Source: Cryptomeria japonica (Eukaryota; Streptophyta; Pinopsida; Cupressales; Cupressaceae). Taken from it: 64,000 bases of DNA. Location of the stretch: NCBI RefSeq assembly GCF_030272615.1, contig NC_081410.1, positions 259,749,533 to 259,813,532 of the forward strand. The letters run 5' to 3'. This document shows, piece by piece, positions 22,861 to 34,570 of this stretch. The notes beneath the pieces are model-generated. The model was not told the origin of the DNA and made no database searches. It saw nothing but the letters and a program-made list of their open reading frames with translations. The position numbers and the translations under genes were made by a program. The stretch's first letter is position 1. Each line of letters begins with the position of its first letter.

Positions 22861-23893
22861 CCTCACATCTACCTTTTGGCTAAAAAGGCTACATGACTTT
22901 ATTTTTGTTGACCAGGTTTTTGCTTTCCAAAAGTTTGTCAGGTGTCAAAACAATTTTTATCTTGGTTAAAAAGAACACCATATTTGTTAGAGTAGCATCT
23001 CCAAGTAGCAAATAGATCACATCGCAATAATGGGTTAAAAAGACCAAGTGTCTTTTGTGATTGGCACACTTGTGCAAATTTGTAGAGTGGTCCTAATTCT
23101 AACACACACTATCGTCTCCCTTGGCTCTCATGGTCCTAGGTGCAAGAGGAAAGTGTTAGTAACACTCTAAATTTTCTATTTTTAAGAGAGGCTTGCCAAG
23201 AGACACATCACTCTTGGGATGACCTTGCGCGGTAAATCCTTCGAGCCGCTATAGAAATCAGGTGAGAGAGAAATTTGTAGCCTTGGGTGTAGCTGTTCCT
23301 ACAGTGTAACTTGTCGAAAGGACATATGGGCCTCACCATGAGTTACAAGGCTCTTAAGTGAGTCATTGCAGAATGAGCTTACATCCAAAGATATCGAACA
23401 TTACTAGACACCTCTTATTTTAGAAGCCCACCCGTTCTATTGATTGAGGATATTTGTGAAAAGTTCAGTGCAGGAGCATAGATGGTTTTTCTTCCAAGAT
23501 ACTCACCATACATATTTCCTTGAGTAGAAACATGACTTTTTGAAAGACTATGTGTAGCTTGATGAAAGTGGTGACTCCCCCATCATAGGGACCACCTATC
23601 TGTTATGCTCACGCAAGGCTTAGTATATCACATCCTTACCTTCTACGATGAGATACATAAGGTATGTAGTACCAAAGTCGAAGAAATATCAAGTTGTGGG
23701 TTGAAAATATCGCAACTGGCCATTACCTTAGGGATAAAAAGTGTTTGAATTGTCTTCTTCTTATTTCATACCAGTGAAAATTTGGGCCGACTTTAGGCCT
23801 ATAAACATACATACATTTATGAGGGTCAAAAAGTTCATGATTGGGTTGATTTAGACCCACACCTTTTGTGCCATTATTGAAAAGGGCAAGAAT
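22861..23893 (+). other. Leader of element 2, first part
   Basis: Non-coding leader between the tandem repeats and the nested non-autonomous element. I recognise no domain or structure in it. The leader resumes at 27637. Confidence 0.5.
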
Positions 23894-23898
23894 ATGTG

Positions 23899-25542
23899 TG
23901 GTGCAGGAGCACCCATGGTGTAAGGCAAATATATGGTTAAAGTCATCATTTGAAATATAATTGATATTTGAAGGTCATTTATAATGTATTTGAATCCATT
24001 TGGAATGATTTGTAAGGCTTGGAAGCCTAAAAATGTAAGCAAGTCCTGATTATGTCCTAGTTGTCCATATAGGCCCTTATAGGTCAAGATGGTCAAAATT
24101 GTATAAAAGGCCATGAGAAGGCTATCAAGTATGTAAAAGGTATTAAATATATTATTTGGACATGTTTAGGGGGATTTTACAAAGTGTGGAATCATTTTTA
24201 TAAAATGTCACAAAAGTTGTCAAGAAGATGAAAAGTTGTTAGATAAAATGAAACAATGCAAAAATGCACTACAAGTTGTTAAAAGAAAGATGAAAGGTCA
24301 TAAGGGTAGTTGGATGGTTTATAAATATCAAAAAAATGCATAAAAGAAATGTATTTGTTCGTTTAAAAGGATATAGAGAAGGAGGAGAAAGTTTTGGAAC
24401 AATTGGATGTGTTTGAATCTTGCATTTTGTTAAGTTTCTTGTGTTAAGTCTCTGTTTCCAGGCCTTGTACAGTCATGTACAACATAGAAACTCTATAATA
24501 TAGCAATGGTTAGATATAAGGGTGAATCCTCTTTCTCATGCTTTTTTTTTGGGTCAATTTCATAAAGAAATGAAGAAGATATGCACGTTTTGGTGAAAGT
24601 GGTTGTTTGCAACTTCTAGGTTTCCTGAGAACGGTCATGTTGCAACGTTTGGTACAAATGCATATGGAAGAGTTAAGACCTATAAGTGGATTAATTGGAA
24701 ATATATGTTAATAAACTTTCATTTTATTTTGGTTTGAGTCATTTTTATGCAGATTTGTGAAAGTTATGAAGGTTTTGGTGGAAACCGGTTTTAAGTTGTC
24801 TTAAATGGAGTTGCTGGAAAGGGTTTGTAGTTATCTTGTCATTTCACCATTTCAAAATTAATGGCTTGCATATTCTGAAAGTAGACTCAGAGGGTTTTCA
24901 TTTGAGTATGGTCTTGTTTTCTTTTTGTTAAGTATTTGTTGAGATATTTGATGCCCTAGCAGGCTAAATGGTAAATTTTTCTGAGTTGTTTATGATAGTA
25001 AAAATAGGTCTCAGTATGGGGGGTATAACTTAAAAGATGAACTGTTGGATTGTTCTCAATTTTTGATATGGTTTTTAAAGCCTAGTTTTCTATAGCCTCA
25101 CTGAAGTTGTCTTCCAAATATGCTCGGGTTTGAAAGTTATTAATGTCTGTGTGCAGGTATAGAAAACTGTCATGTGAATGACAATCACTTTGATGATAGT
25201 GAATTGGAGTCTTTCAATGAACAATGAAGTTTAATGGTTTGCAAAGGTATAAATGATTGGATATGTTTGAGATAGCATCAATTAACCCCTGTAGCATGCA
25301 TGAAAGTATGACTATTGAGATGCGATATATTACCTTGAAATCAATATGGTATATGAGTTCGATGGTTTAGTACCTTGATAAAGAGTGTTGGATGAACTTG
25401 AAATGGATTTGGGTGAAAGTAATATGGTAATATGAGGAATTTTAATATGTCTATGCCTCTGATATTGAAGATATTATGTTGAAGTTTGAACTCCATGGTT
25501 GATTTGGGGTTCTTAGCTAGTTTTTCATGATGCTCTGCATCA
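23899..25542 (+). repeat. 5' LTR of the non-autonomous element
   Basis: It is 1644 bp long and matches 25994-27631 throughout, with scattered substitutions and small indels. It has no protein-coding frame of note; an 87-codon antisense frame recurs in both LTRs simply because the LTRs are copies. Confidence 0.92.
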
Positions 25543-25993
25543 AATTGGTATCAGAGCTAGAAGAGCTTGCGTGTGTGGGTAGAGCGCCAAAGGAGGCAAT
25601 CCACACCAGGACCTAGCCCATGAGATGTTTATTTGATTCTTGTGATTAAAGTTTCTTGGTTGTAGGTTTGGTGCAGGTTCACTCAGCTGCAAGTGGGTGG
25701 ACAGGAAGGTCTACCAGAGGGAGCCATAGGAGATGGTCCAAAGGGCCTGAGAAGGTGGTCCAGTGTGTCACCAAGAGTCTTGGGGAGAGAGGCAAGAGAG
25801 GACTCCCAACCGAGGGAAAAAAGTTGTTGGGTGTTTGTAGCAGCTTGGAGGAGTGGAATTCAGATGAGAGATGCACCATTGGAAGTAGCTAGTATAAAAT
25901 CCATTGATAGGAGTCTTGATTGAAGCAGAATGTAGTAGAGGCATCATGTTACTCATTTCCAAGAGACTTGGAAATATTTCAAGGCCGGTAGTA
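25543..25993 (+). other. Internal region of the non-autonomous element
   Basis: 451 bp, richer in G+C than the flanks. A 78-codon frame (25656-25892) is Gly/Ser/Arg-rich and shows no known domain. No clear polypurine tract precedes the second LTR (the last bases are TTTCAAGGCCGGTAGTA), which is odd for an element that transposed intact. Confidence 0.7.
25546..25558 (+). other. Primer-binding site, initiator tRNA-Met
   Basis: TTGGTATCAGAGC, three bases after the LTR, is an exact match to the usual plant initiator-Met primer site. It supports a copia-like replication partner. Confidence 0.85.
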
Positions 25994-27631
25994 TGGTGCA
26001 GGAGCACCCATGGTGTAAGGAAAATATATAGTCAAAGTCATCATTTGAAATATAATTGATATTTGAAGGTCATTTATAATGTATTTGAATCCATTTGGAA
26101 TGATTTGTAAGGCTTGGAAGCCTAAAAATGTAAGCAAGTCCTGATTATGTCCTAGTTGTCCATATAGGCCCTTATAGGTCAAGATGGTCAAAATTGTATA
26201 AAAGGCCATGAGAAGGCTATCAAGTATGTAAAAGATATTAAATAAGTTATTTGGACATGTTTAGGGGGATTTTACAAAGCGTGGAGTCATTTTTATAAAG
26301 TGTCACAAAAGTTGTCAAGAAGATGAAAAGTTGTTAGATAAAATGAAACAATGCAAAAATGCACTACAAGTTGTAAAAAGAAAGATGAAAGGTCATAAGG
26401 GTAGTTGGATGGTTTATAACTATAAAAAAAATGCATAAAAGGAATGTATTTGGTCATTCAAAATGATATAGAGGAGGAGAAAGTTTTGGAACAATTGGAT
26501 GTGTTTGAATCTTGCATTTTGTTAAGTTTCTTGTGTTAAGTCTCTATTTCCAGGCCTTGTATAGTCATTGACGGCTTGTAAACTCTATAATATAACAATG
26601 GTTAGATAGAAGGGTGAATCCTCTTTCTCATGCTTTTTGTTTGGGTCAATTTCATAAAGAAATGAAGAAGATATGCACGTTTTGGTGAAAGTGGTTGTTT
26701 GCAACTTCCACATTTCCTGAGAACAGTCATGTTGCAGCATTTGGTACAAATGCATATGGAAGAGTTAAGACCTATAAGTGGATTAATTGGAAATATATGT
26801 TAATAACCTTTCATTTTATTTTGGTTTGAGTCATTTTTATGCAGATTTGTGAAAGTTATGAAGGTTTTGGTGGAAACCGGTTTTAAGCTGTCTTAAATGG
26901 AGTTGTTAGAAAGGGTTTTTAGTTATCTTGTGATTTCACCATTTCAAAATTAATGGCTTGCATATTATGAAAGTAGACTCAGAGGGTTTTCATTTGAGTA
27001 TGGTCTTGTTTTCTTTTTGTTAAGTATTTGTTGAGATATTTGATGCCCTATTAGGCTAAATGGTGATTTTTTCTGAGTTTTTTATGACAAAAAAAAAGGT
27101 CTCAGTACGGGGGGCATAACTCAAAATGAACCATTGGATTGTTCTCAATTTTTAATATAGTTTTTAAAACCTAGTTTTCTACAACCTCACCCAAGAGATC
27201 TTCCAAATATGATTGGGTTTGAAAGTTATTAATGTCTGTGTGTAGGTATAGAAAACTGTCATGTGAATGACAATCACTTTGATGATAGTGAATTGGATTC
27301 TTTCAATGAACAATGAAGTTTAATGGTTTGCAAAGGTATAAATGATTGGATATGTTTGAGACAACATTAATTAACCCCTGTAGCATGCATGAAAGTATGA
27401 CTATTGAGATGCGATATATTACCTTGAAATCAGTATGGTATATGAGTTCGATGGTTTAGTACCTTGATAAAGAGTGTTGGATGAACTTGAAATGGATTTG
27501 GGTGAAAGTAATATGATAATATGAGGAATTTTAATATGTCTATGCCTCTGATATTGAAGATATTGTGTTGAAGTTTGAACTCCATGGTTGATTTGGGGTT
27601 CTTAGCTGTTTATTCATGATGCTCTGCATCA
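25994..27631 (+). repeat. 3' LTR of the non-autonomous element
   Basis: It is 1638 bp long and a direct repeat of 23899-25542. It is followed by the ATGTG target duplication. Confidence 0.92.
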
Positions 27632-27636
27632 ATGTG

Positions 27637-28599
27637 CTTGTGTACTTGACGTATTTTCTTGTCAAAAGATTTAAACAATTGAAACAAGTTACACCCCAAC
27701 AACAAATCTCAACAAAACAAACTTCACACATTCTTGCAAAAAGCTACCCATGCTTCATGTTTGGAAATCTCTCAAATACGTCAAAAATTCATTTTATAGA
27801 AAAACCAAAAAGAATAAAAGTGAAAAGAAAACCCCCAAAAGGATAAGTTTTTTATACAAAAACCGTAAGTTGTTGTTGAAACATCGCACTTTCATCCATT
27901 GATATCACAATTTTAGTCATGATTTTACTGACGAATTTGAATTAGAACCACTTGCATCACAAGATTTCTTTCAAGGAAGGGCTCTATCATATCATCACAA
28001 TCACGGCCAACGCATTCCTCCACCATACATTCCACAACCCGCAATCACTTACTAGAGATTCCTGAAGTTCACATAATCCTCCTACATTTTCTTCCATCTT
28101 TCTCACTTCTTTCCAAAAAAATTTCATAGTCCCTTAGTAGAAAATTACAAAGTTCACACTCATTCCAAAACACATCACAAATTCACTCAACTCTCAACAC
28201 AAAGAGGTCTTGTCCTTAGTCCTTTCAGATATTGCTTATTATACCAACAAAATTACTTTCTAGTGTGTCTCTACATCTAGGATCAAACATACTAAAAGGG
28301 CATTACTAAACATCTAGATAGGTTAAAACTAGTCCATGAGTGCATCCTCTCATTACTAGGTAGCTTATGTTTATAACAACACAAACCTTGCTACACCTCA
28401 TCTCACAATTATTAAGACATCAAAACAAGCAATTCTAAAGAGGATTTGTTGATACCCAACCTTTAGTGTAGGAGATCAAACATCCACCAACACTTCAACT
28501 CATCATGATCATCCTAAAATCTTGGAGCTATAAGAAGGGATCACACATACACTTTTCTATTCGTCTCATTCTCAACCACACTCCTTTTCACCCACAAAG
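27637..28599 (+). other. Leader of element 2, second part
   Basis: Leader sequence resumes after the nested element. It is pyrimidine- and A-rich and carries no recognisable coding sequence until the Gag region. Confidence 0.5.
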
Positions 28600-30110
28600 A
28601 TGTACTTCAAACATGTCTAGGAATCGGTCTTAGAGTCATCGACAAAATCAAAATGAAATATGGGAAGAAGAAGAAGCAACCATTAACCCCTTTTCCAGAA
28701 GAGGAGACCCAAAGACCCCTACACAAGCACAAATAGAAGATGCACTTAGCAACCCCAAATTTAACAGACTTTTTGAATAAATTCTCAAAGGAAGTGTTGA
28801 CGCCCATTTTCTAAAACTTGCTCAAGAAGGAGCCAGACTTCCCGCTGACTTTGACATATCACAACTTAAAGATATACCAGAACAAGCCCAACATAGCCAT
28901 CGACAAGAACAAAATCATAGGGAAAGGGAGGCAAGGAATACACGTAACTATGATGATAACTATCAACATGACAACATCCCCCCTCCTCTTATAGAAATGG
29001 ATATGTTAAGACAACAGATACAAGATCTCGCCCAACAAGTGCACTTAGGAAGGACACACAAGCAATATGCTCTCGAAGATATCTGCCCATATTTGTTTGA
29101 TAGAAACATATACATGACTCCTTTCCCATGCACCTTCGAAACTCTAAAGTTTGATAAATACAAAGGAAAGGGAGACCATAGAGATCATGTGCGAGAATTT
29201 TTCTTTGGCTGCTTAGAGGTTGCATACGAGGACACATATTTAATGTGTCTCTTTCCCAAAAGTTTGGGAGGCTCAACCATGCAATGGTTCTCAAGCCTAC
29301 CTGATGGGATCAGGTCCTTTGAAGACCTCGTACAAAAATTTATCACTCATCATGCGCATAACATAGAATGGGATGTCTCCATGGATGATCTATGCGATAC
29401 AAAACAAAAGAATGGTGAGTTATTCTCAACATTCTTACAAAGATGGAGACACCTTTCTAGTAGATGTTCCTTTCCCATTCCTGAAGAGTAATTAGTTGAA
29501 ATTTTTATTTCAAACTTAAATGAGGAAAATGGAATTTTACTGAGACATAAAATGTTCTGACAATTTCAAAGACATCATAACTCAAGGACTTAAAATAGAG
29601 AAATTCCTTATAAAAAAGGGATTGGTCAAAATATACAATGACAACAGGGAGGGTCCAAGACCAGCCTACAACAATGACAAACCAAAGTTTTGGGCTAAGA
29701 ACAAAAAAATTGTTAACGATGGTGTTGTGGACACACGAACTATCAAAATCAGCTAACCCATAGTCAAAATTACAGGGGTTGCAGATAATCGCAACAACCC
29801 CAATACCAATCAAGGTAATCCTCAAACCAATCCAGGAAATCAACCTTCAAATACACAATAAGAGGAACCTAAAAATAGATACTCGACTTACAAATCCAAT
29901 CTCACCTACACACCCTTGGGGGAATCTCTAGAAAAGATTTTACGCTAGCTCATCTCTTCTGATCTTATCACATTACCTAAAATATCACACTATGAACCAC
30001 AAGTTAAACTTTCCTGGTGGAGAGATAATGATTATTGTGAATTCCATAAGGGAAGAGGGCACAAAACAAACAACTGTCACCTATTAAAGGATATTGTTCA
30101 TAGAAGTGGA
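28600..30110 (+). pseudogene. Gag, gypsy element 2
   Basis: The N-terminal part (about 28720-28900) contains NPKFNRLFE, a TAA, then LKLAQEGARLPADFDISQLK. It continues in frame into a 164-codon stretch (28997-29491) with the gag core: ALEDICPYLFDRN, KYKGKGDHRDHVREFFFGCL and TMQWFSSLPDGIRSFEDLVQ. After a stop at 29491 the reading is broken. A zinc-knuckle-like motif YCEFHKGRGHKTNNCHLLKD lies at about 30026-30095. It is homologous to the Gag of element 1. It would form the particle that packages the RNA. Confidence 0.85.
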
Positions 30111-30599
30111 TGGTCACAATAAAAAAACTTCCGATACTGATCATACCATGTTCAAAAATCCACTCCCATCATATAAGAAAGGAGGTCCCTCCCATCAAGG
30201 TAAGAATCAAGGTAACACGATAGATTATACATGCGCAGCCTATACCTATACTATCAATAATCTTTATGATGCCAATGAACAAGTTGCTACCCTTACCATC
30301 CAAGGCAAGGATCCCGCATGCAATGTTGTTACGCGTTGTAGTAAGCTTGTCTTACCAGATGCACCATCAAAAACAACATATGTACCCAAACATTATAACC
30401 TTATGGAATAATTAGATAAGAAATCGACACTTATCTCCATACTAGAGCTTTTGCGTATATCACCCTCATATAAAACCATCATAGATCAAGCTCTCCAAGA
30501 AGCATCAGTTCCACCGAACCTCAATACAGATCAATTTCAAGCCATGGTTGGGAGTCTCAAATCATCACCATGTATTACTTTTTCATAGAATGATGATGC

Positions 30600-31090
30600 A
30601 TCCTTTCAATAGCCACATAACGCCCCTCTCCATATTGAGGGATTCATACATAAACATAGAATCAAGCGAGTCTTGATTGACAATGGAGCTGGCCTTAACA
30701 TTTGCACATTATAGTTAATCACCGCATTGGGATATTAAGAAGATGCAGTAGATGCCAGAAAGTGGATCACCATCAAGGCCTATGATGATGCAGAATGCTC
30801 CTCTAAAGGGTGTTTCACTCTACCAATCAGGGTAGGACCCATGGTGAAGAATGTGGTTTGTCAAGTCTTAGATCTCCCTCTTCCATACAATCTCCTATTA
30901 GGTAGACCATGGAATCATGCCATGCAAGTAGTACCCTCTACTTACTATCAATGCATCAAGTTCCCATATAACGGAGTAGAGATGACTATCCTTGGTGATG
31001 CCAAGCCATTCACTTTTTGCAACCATATAAGGCATCAACCTGATATCATAGTTTCTAGCAATAGAGAAGCCACCACCTCATCATATTAAA
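30600..31090 (+). pseudogene. Aspartic protease, gypsy element 2
   Basis: The active-site segment RVLIDNGAGLNICTL (about 30668-30712) is followed by TAG, then ITALGY, TAA and the ITIKAYDDAE block. The C-terminal motif CQVLDLPLPYNLLLGRPW is in the 82-codon frame at 30841-31089. The upstream piece at 30094-30411 is the Gag-protease junction and matches element 1 at 4300-4636. DNG replaces the more usual D-S/T/G-G-type triplet; element 1 has DGG. Confidence 0.8.
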
Positions 31091-31341
31091 TTCACCCAAC
31101 AAACCTCACCAATCTACTGATCCCTACACCCAAACAAGAAAAGATGAAAATGAAAGTACAAGATGAAGGCCCAAGAGAGTATAATATTAGTTAGCTTTTC
31201 TATGTTGGCCAACTACCCTTCTCACCTAGGACTTATGGAAAACCACAACAGTCCCTCAAACCACTTGTTGCATCCCATACTACTACACTTGATGGCTTCA
31301 TCCTAGGCAGATCATACGAACAAGAAACTCTTGATGAAGAT

Positions 31342-31650
31342 TTGGCGGAGTGGATCTACAAAGACCCTTTTGACACAGCTAGACAACAGGTCAGGATTCT
31401 AATGGAAAGGTATGGTAAAGGTTTTACCCTAATGCAAAAGATGGGCTATGATGGCCATAGTGCATTGGGATTCCAAAAGCAAGGTGTACAAGAGCCATTG
31501 CAACCATTGTTACAACCACAAGATACAAATGAACTCAGATTCAACCCTAGTTCAGGCATCTCTTCTAAGCTTAGGATTCCAAGAAAACATAAGAGGACCA
31601 CTTCAAAGATCACCCCTTCTAGAAGCAAGACAGTATCTATTGCCAATTAA
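31342..31650 (+). pseudogene. G-patch-like segment, gypsy element 2
   Basis: The frame contains GYGKGFTLMQKMGYDGHSALGF, split here as MQKMGYDGHSALGF then QKQGVQEPLQPL, a G-patch core with one key Gly altered (HSALG). It is followed by a Pro/Ser/Lys-rich stretch. It corresponds to 3028-3324 of element 1 in position and sequence. Confidence 0.6.
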
Positions 31651-31755
31651 CCTCCCAGGTCCAAATTTTCAAGTGACAAAGATACTCCTCAATTTGCTGC
31701 AAGTAAGCAAAGGAGTTATATTGCCCACCAAACTCTTAGTCCTGGGATAAGACTC

Positions 31756-32679
31756 TTGTCTACTTCAAACACCCAAGAAACATCAACAAACCTGTCCAAT
31801 AAAACCCCTGCAACAACTATTGACAAACCTTTCACATCAGTAGACATCCTTATAACACATAGTGACAGAGTTCTACAGAGTGATTCCGAGATGGATTCAC
31901 ATGAATACGAGTGGGATTCTTCATTTTCACAATCATCTGATGGGGACACTTTTGAGGTTAAGAAAGATGAAGGAGATGCATTTATTAAGGCCTTTTGAGA
32001 CCCAATTAATAAGGACACTTCAAATAGGTCACCTCCTGAGTCTGGGTACGAAGAGGATAGTACTGACGATGACCTTGGTTCTTCCGTACTTACCATAAAT
32101 GACGCATCCTATGAACTTAACCCGATCGATGAAGCAATGCCAATTATTTACCCTGAACTCATTGAGTGGAACCCGCAAGACCCTCCACACCTTGACACCT
32201 TCCAAAATGTTGACGTGATCATAGACTTTCTAGAATTACAAGATGACATACCAAGCGAGGATCACAAAGATGGGTATGCTATCAAACTTAATAGTGCTAC
32301 TTTCTTTGGAGAGAATGCCACACCTTTCAGTCGCAAAAATATTACAATCAAATTAGGATCCTCAAGTGAAAACCACATGATGGAACTTGTGGAAACAAAA
32401 AGAGTAAAAACAAAGGATGTATCCAATGGTGAAAACCTCTCTGAGGGGCCTGAGGATGGAAGGTGTGACATTCTCCCCTTTAGCACTAGTCATGAGAGAT
32501 TGTCTATTCTCATAGAAGAAACAAAGGAGGTCAATCTGGGGACACCTAAAAATTCACACATACTACATCTAGTAGAATCACTAACTCTAGCAGAAGATCG
32601 TGATTTCATAGAGTTCTTTTGCAAGAAACAAATTAATTTTGCATGGTCCTATGCAGAGATGCCAAGACTTGATCAATAA
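31756..32679 (+). pseudogene. Acidic spacer between G-patch and RT, element 2
   Basis: Two frames (31756-31998 and 32137-32679) are rich in Asp, Glu and Ser. They contain DSEMDSHEYEWDSSFSQSSD and the DVSNGENLSEGPEDGR block also found in element 1. The 180-codon frame ends with INFAWSYAEMPRLDQ, the usual lead-in to gypsy RT (element 1: MPRLNPDLIMHHL). The function of the acidic spacer is not known to me. Confidence 0.65.
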
Positions 32680-33537
32680 CTAGTGATGCATCACTTAACA
32701 ATAGCAGAAGGAGCCAGACCAGTAAAAAAAAGCTTAGAAAGATGCATCCTCAGATTGCACTATTAGTAAAAGTTGAACTCAAAAAACTATTAGATGTGGG
32801 TTTCATAAGACCCTTTGACTATGCAGAATGAATCTCCAACCTAGTACCAGTGGCAAAATTGACTGGGAGCATTCGTATTTGTACAAATTTTAGAGATCTA
32901 AACAAAGAATGTTCCAAGGAAAATTTCCCTCTTCCAAACATTGATATGATCATGGACCTCACAACAGAACATGCAATGCTCTCACTCATGGATGGATTTT
33001 TCAGGATACAACCAAATAAAGTTTTCTCTAGAGGATCAACACAAAACAGCTTTTACATGCCCATAGGGTACATACTATTGGAATGTAATTCCATTCGGTC
33101 TCAAGAATGTTGGCGCCACATATCAAAGGAAAATTACTACTATCTTCCATGATATGATGCATACACTGATGGAAGGATATGTGGATGATTTACTAGCTAA
33201 AACATTAATCAAAGAGGGTCACCTCATTGTACTTGACAAAATCTTCAACAGACTAGCACAATATAATGTAAGCTTAAATACAAAGAAGTGTGTCTTTGGG
33301 GTAACCTTTGGGAAGCTCCTGAGATATATTGTTTCAAACAAAGGAATTAAGGTTGATCCTGCAAAGGTCAAAGCAATTATGGAAATGCCACCTCCTAGGA
33401 ACATCAGTCAACTAAGAATATTACAAGGAAGGCTACAATCAATTCAGCGATTCATTGCACAATTGGCCGACAAATGTCATCCCTTCACACGTTTGCTTCA
33501 CAAGAATGTTTATTTCAAGTGGGAAGAGAATTGCTAG
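32650..33537 (+). pseudogene. Reverse transcriptase, gypsy element 2
   Basis: The conserved RICTNFRDLNKECSKENFPL and LMDGFFRIQ blocks are at 32868-33010. A frameshift follows. The catalytic box GYVDDLLAK is at about 33175-33201, and FGVTFGKLLRYIVSNKGIKV follows in the 127-codon frame at 33154-33537. One in-frame stop occurs near 32830 (TGA) and another ends the frame (TAG at 33535). The aspartates of YVDD are intact but the protein is not. Confidence 0.88.
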
Positions 33538-33990
33538 CAAGCATTCCAGCAGCTAAAGGACTACCTAATGATGGCACCATCTCCAGACAGGCCCTTATTG
33601 TTATACATATCAGCTACAATTACAGACTTAGGCGTCTTACTTGCACAACATAATGCAGAAGGCAAAGAATGTGTAGTATACTACATTTCCAGAACATCGG
33701 TAGGGTATGAACCCAATTATACCCCTATTGATTGAGCTTATCTAGCAGTAATTTTGGCAGCCACCAAATTAAGGCACTACATGTTGATACACATGATACA
33801 ACTCATTGCCAAGATAGATCCACTCAAGTATCTACTCAGTAAAGCAACACTCGCCGACCATTTGGCAAAGTGGGTTATGCTCCTCAGTGAATTTGACATA
33901 TAATATGTAGAACACAAAGCCATCAAAGGACAAGTCATTGCAGATCAGCTAGTTGAAGCCTCGCTCACAGGTGACCATCCTCTTATTTCC
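33538..33990 (+). pseudogene. RNase H, gypsy element 2
   Basis: The order is AFQQLKDYLMMAPSPDRPLL, YISATITDLGVLLAQHNAEG, a stretch ending VGYEPNYTPID, then TGA, then AYLAVILAATKLRHYML. The segment ends with YVEHKAIKGQVIADQLVEAS, the lead-in to the second RNase H. Stops at about 33736 (TGA) and 33902 (TAA) sit where relatives have Arg and Gln. Confidence 0.78.
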
Positions 33991-34029
33991 AATTTTCCAG
34001 ATGAGGAGATTTTCACAGTTATGTTAGCA

Positions 34030-34420
34030 CGACACTGAAAGTTATATTTTGATGGCTCATACACCAGACATGGTTCTAGAGCTGGCATTCTCTTCATCAC
34101 ACCTCAAGGTGATAACAATCCAAAATCATATCGACTTACATTCCTGTGCACCAACAACATAGCAGAATATGAAGCCTTGATCACAAGACTACACATGGCC
34201 ATGCAGTGGAACTTAAAAGAGCTATAGGTCTATGGTGATTCACAATTGATAATCCGACAGGTCAATGCTGAATACCAAACTAAGGATGATAAGCTCATGC
34301 CTTACAAGAAAATGGTTTATAGCTTCAAAGAATTATTCACAGCTATCACTTTTGAGCATATTCGTCAAGACTAGAATAGAGATGCAGATGCAATGGCTAC
34401 AATAGCCTCTCTCCTTGATC
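34030..34420 (+). pseudogene. Second (archaeal-type) RNase H, gypsy element 2
   Basis: LYFDGSYTRHGSRAGILFIT, NNIAEYEALITRLHMAM and VYGDSQLIIRQVNAEYQTKD carry the D, E and D acids, and NRDADAMATIASLL carries the last one. Stops occur at 34029 (TGA), 34225 (TAG) and 34370 (TAG). It is clearly homologous to element 1 at 1-330. This domain defines the Tat lineage. Confidence 0.82.
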
Positions 34421-34440
34421 TTCCACAACACTCCACATGA

Positions 34441-34570
34441 TATGAGTTCTTAGTTGAACAACTTTGGATCCCCACTTATGATATCCCAAAATTCGAGATG
34501 GTCTGTCAACTCATCGGTCCTGATTCCCCATGGTATGGTGAATTTTTTGCCTATTTACGTGATCAAATCA
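34441..34570 (+). pseudogene. Integrase N-terminal lead-in, element 2 (part 1, interrupted by copia)
   Basis: The frame reads YEFLVEQLWIPTYDIPKFEM, then VCQLIGPDSPWYGEFFAYLR, then DQI, and is then cut by the copia element. It resumes at 41422 with LPPNQSNNQQKTFIR. Element 3 has the same text uninterrupted on the minus strand near 62380-62520 (PWYGDIYAYLHDNTLPPNLS), which shows what the empty site looked like. Confidence 0.8.

Larger units (their letters stand above)
23899..27631 (+). mobile_element. Non-autonomous LTR element: two 1.64-kb LTRs around 451 bp
   Basis: Two long direct repeats (23899-25542 and 25994-27631) begin TGGTGCAGGAGCACCCATGG and end TGATGCTCTGCATCA, with imperfect terminal inversion (TGGTGCAGGAGCA against TGATGCAGAGCA). 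The flanks are a perfect 5-bp duplication ATGTG (23894-23898 and 27632-27636). An initiator-Met primer site follows the first LTR. Only 451 bp lie between the LTRs and they encode no Gag or Pol. It is inserted in the leader of gypsy element 2. The LTRs appear well over 90% identical by eye. Confidence 0.92.

Noticed and set aside
23851-26209. A duplicated 76-87 codon protein on the minus strand
   Set aside because: It occurs twice because it lies in the two LTR copies. No domain is visible, and it is antisense within LTRs.
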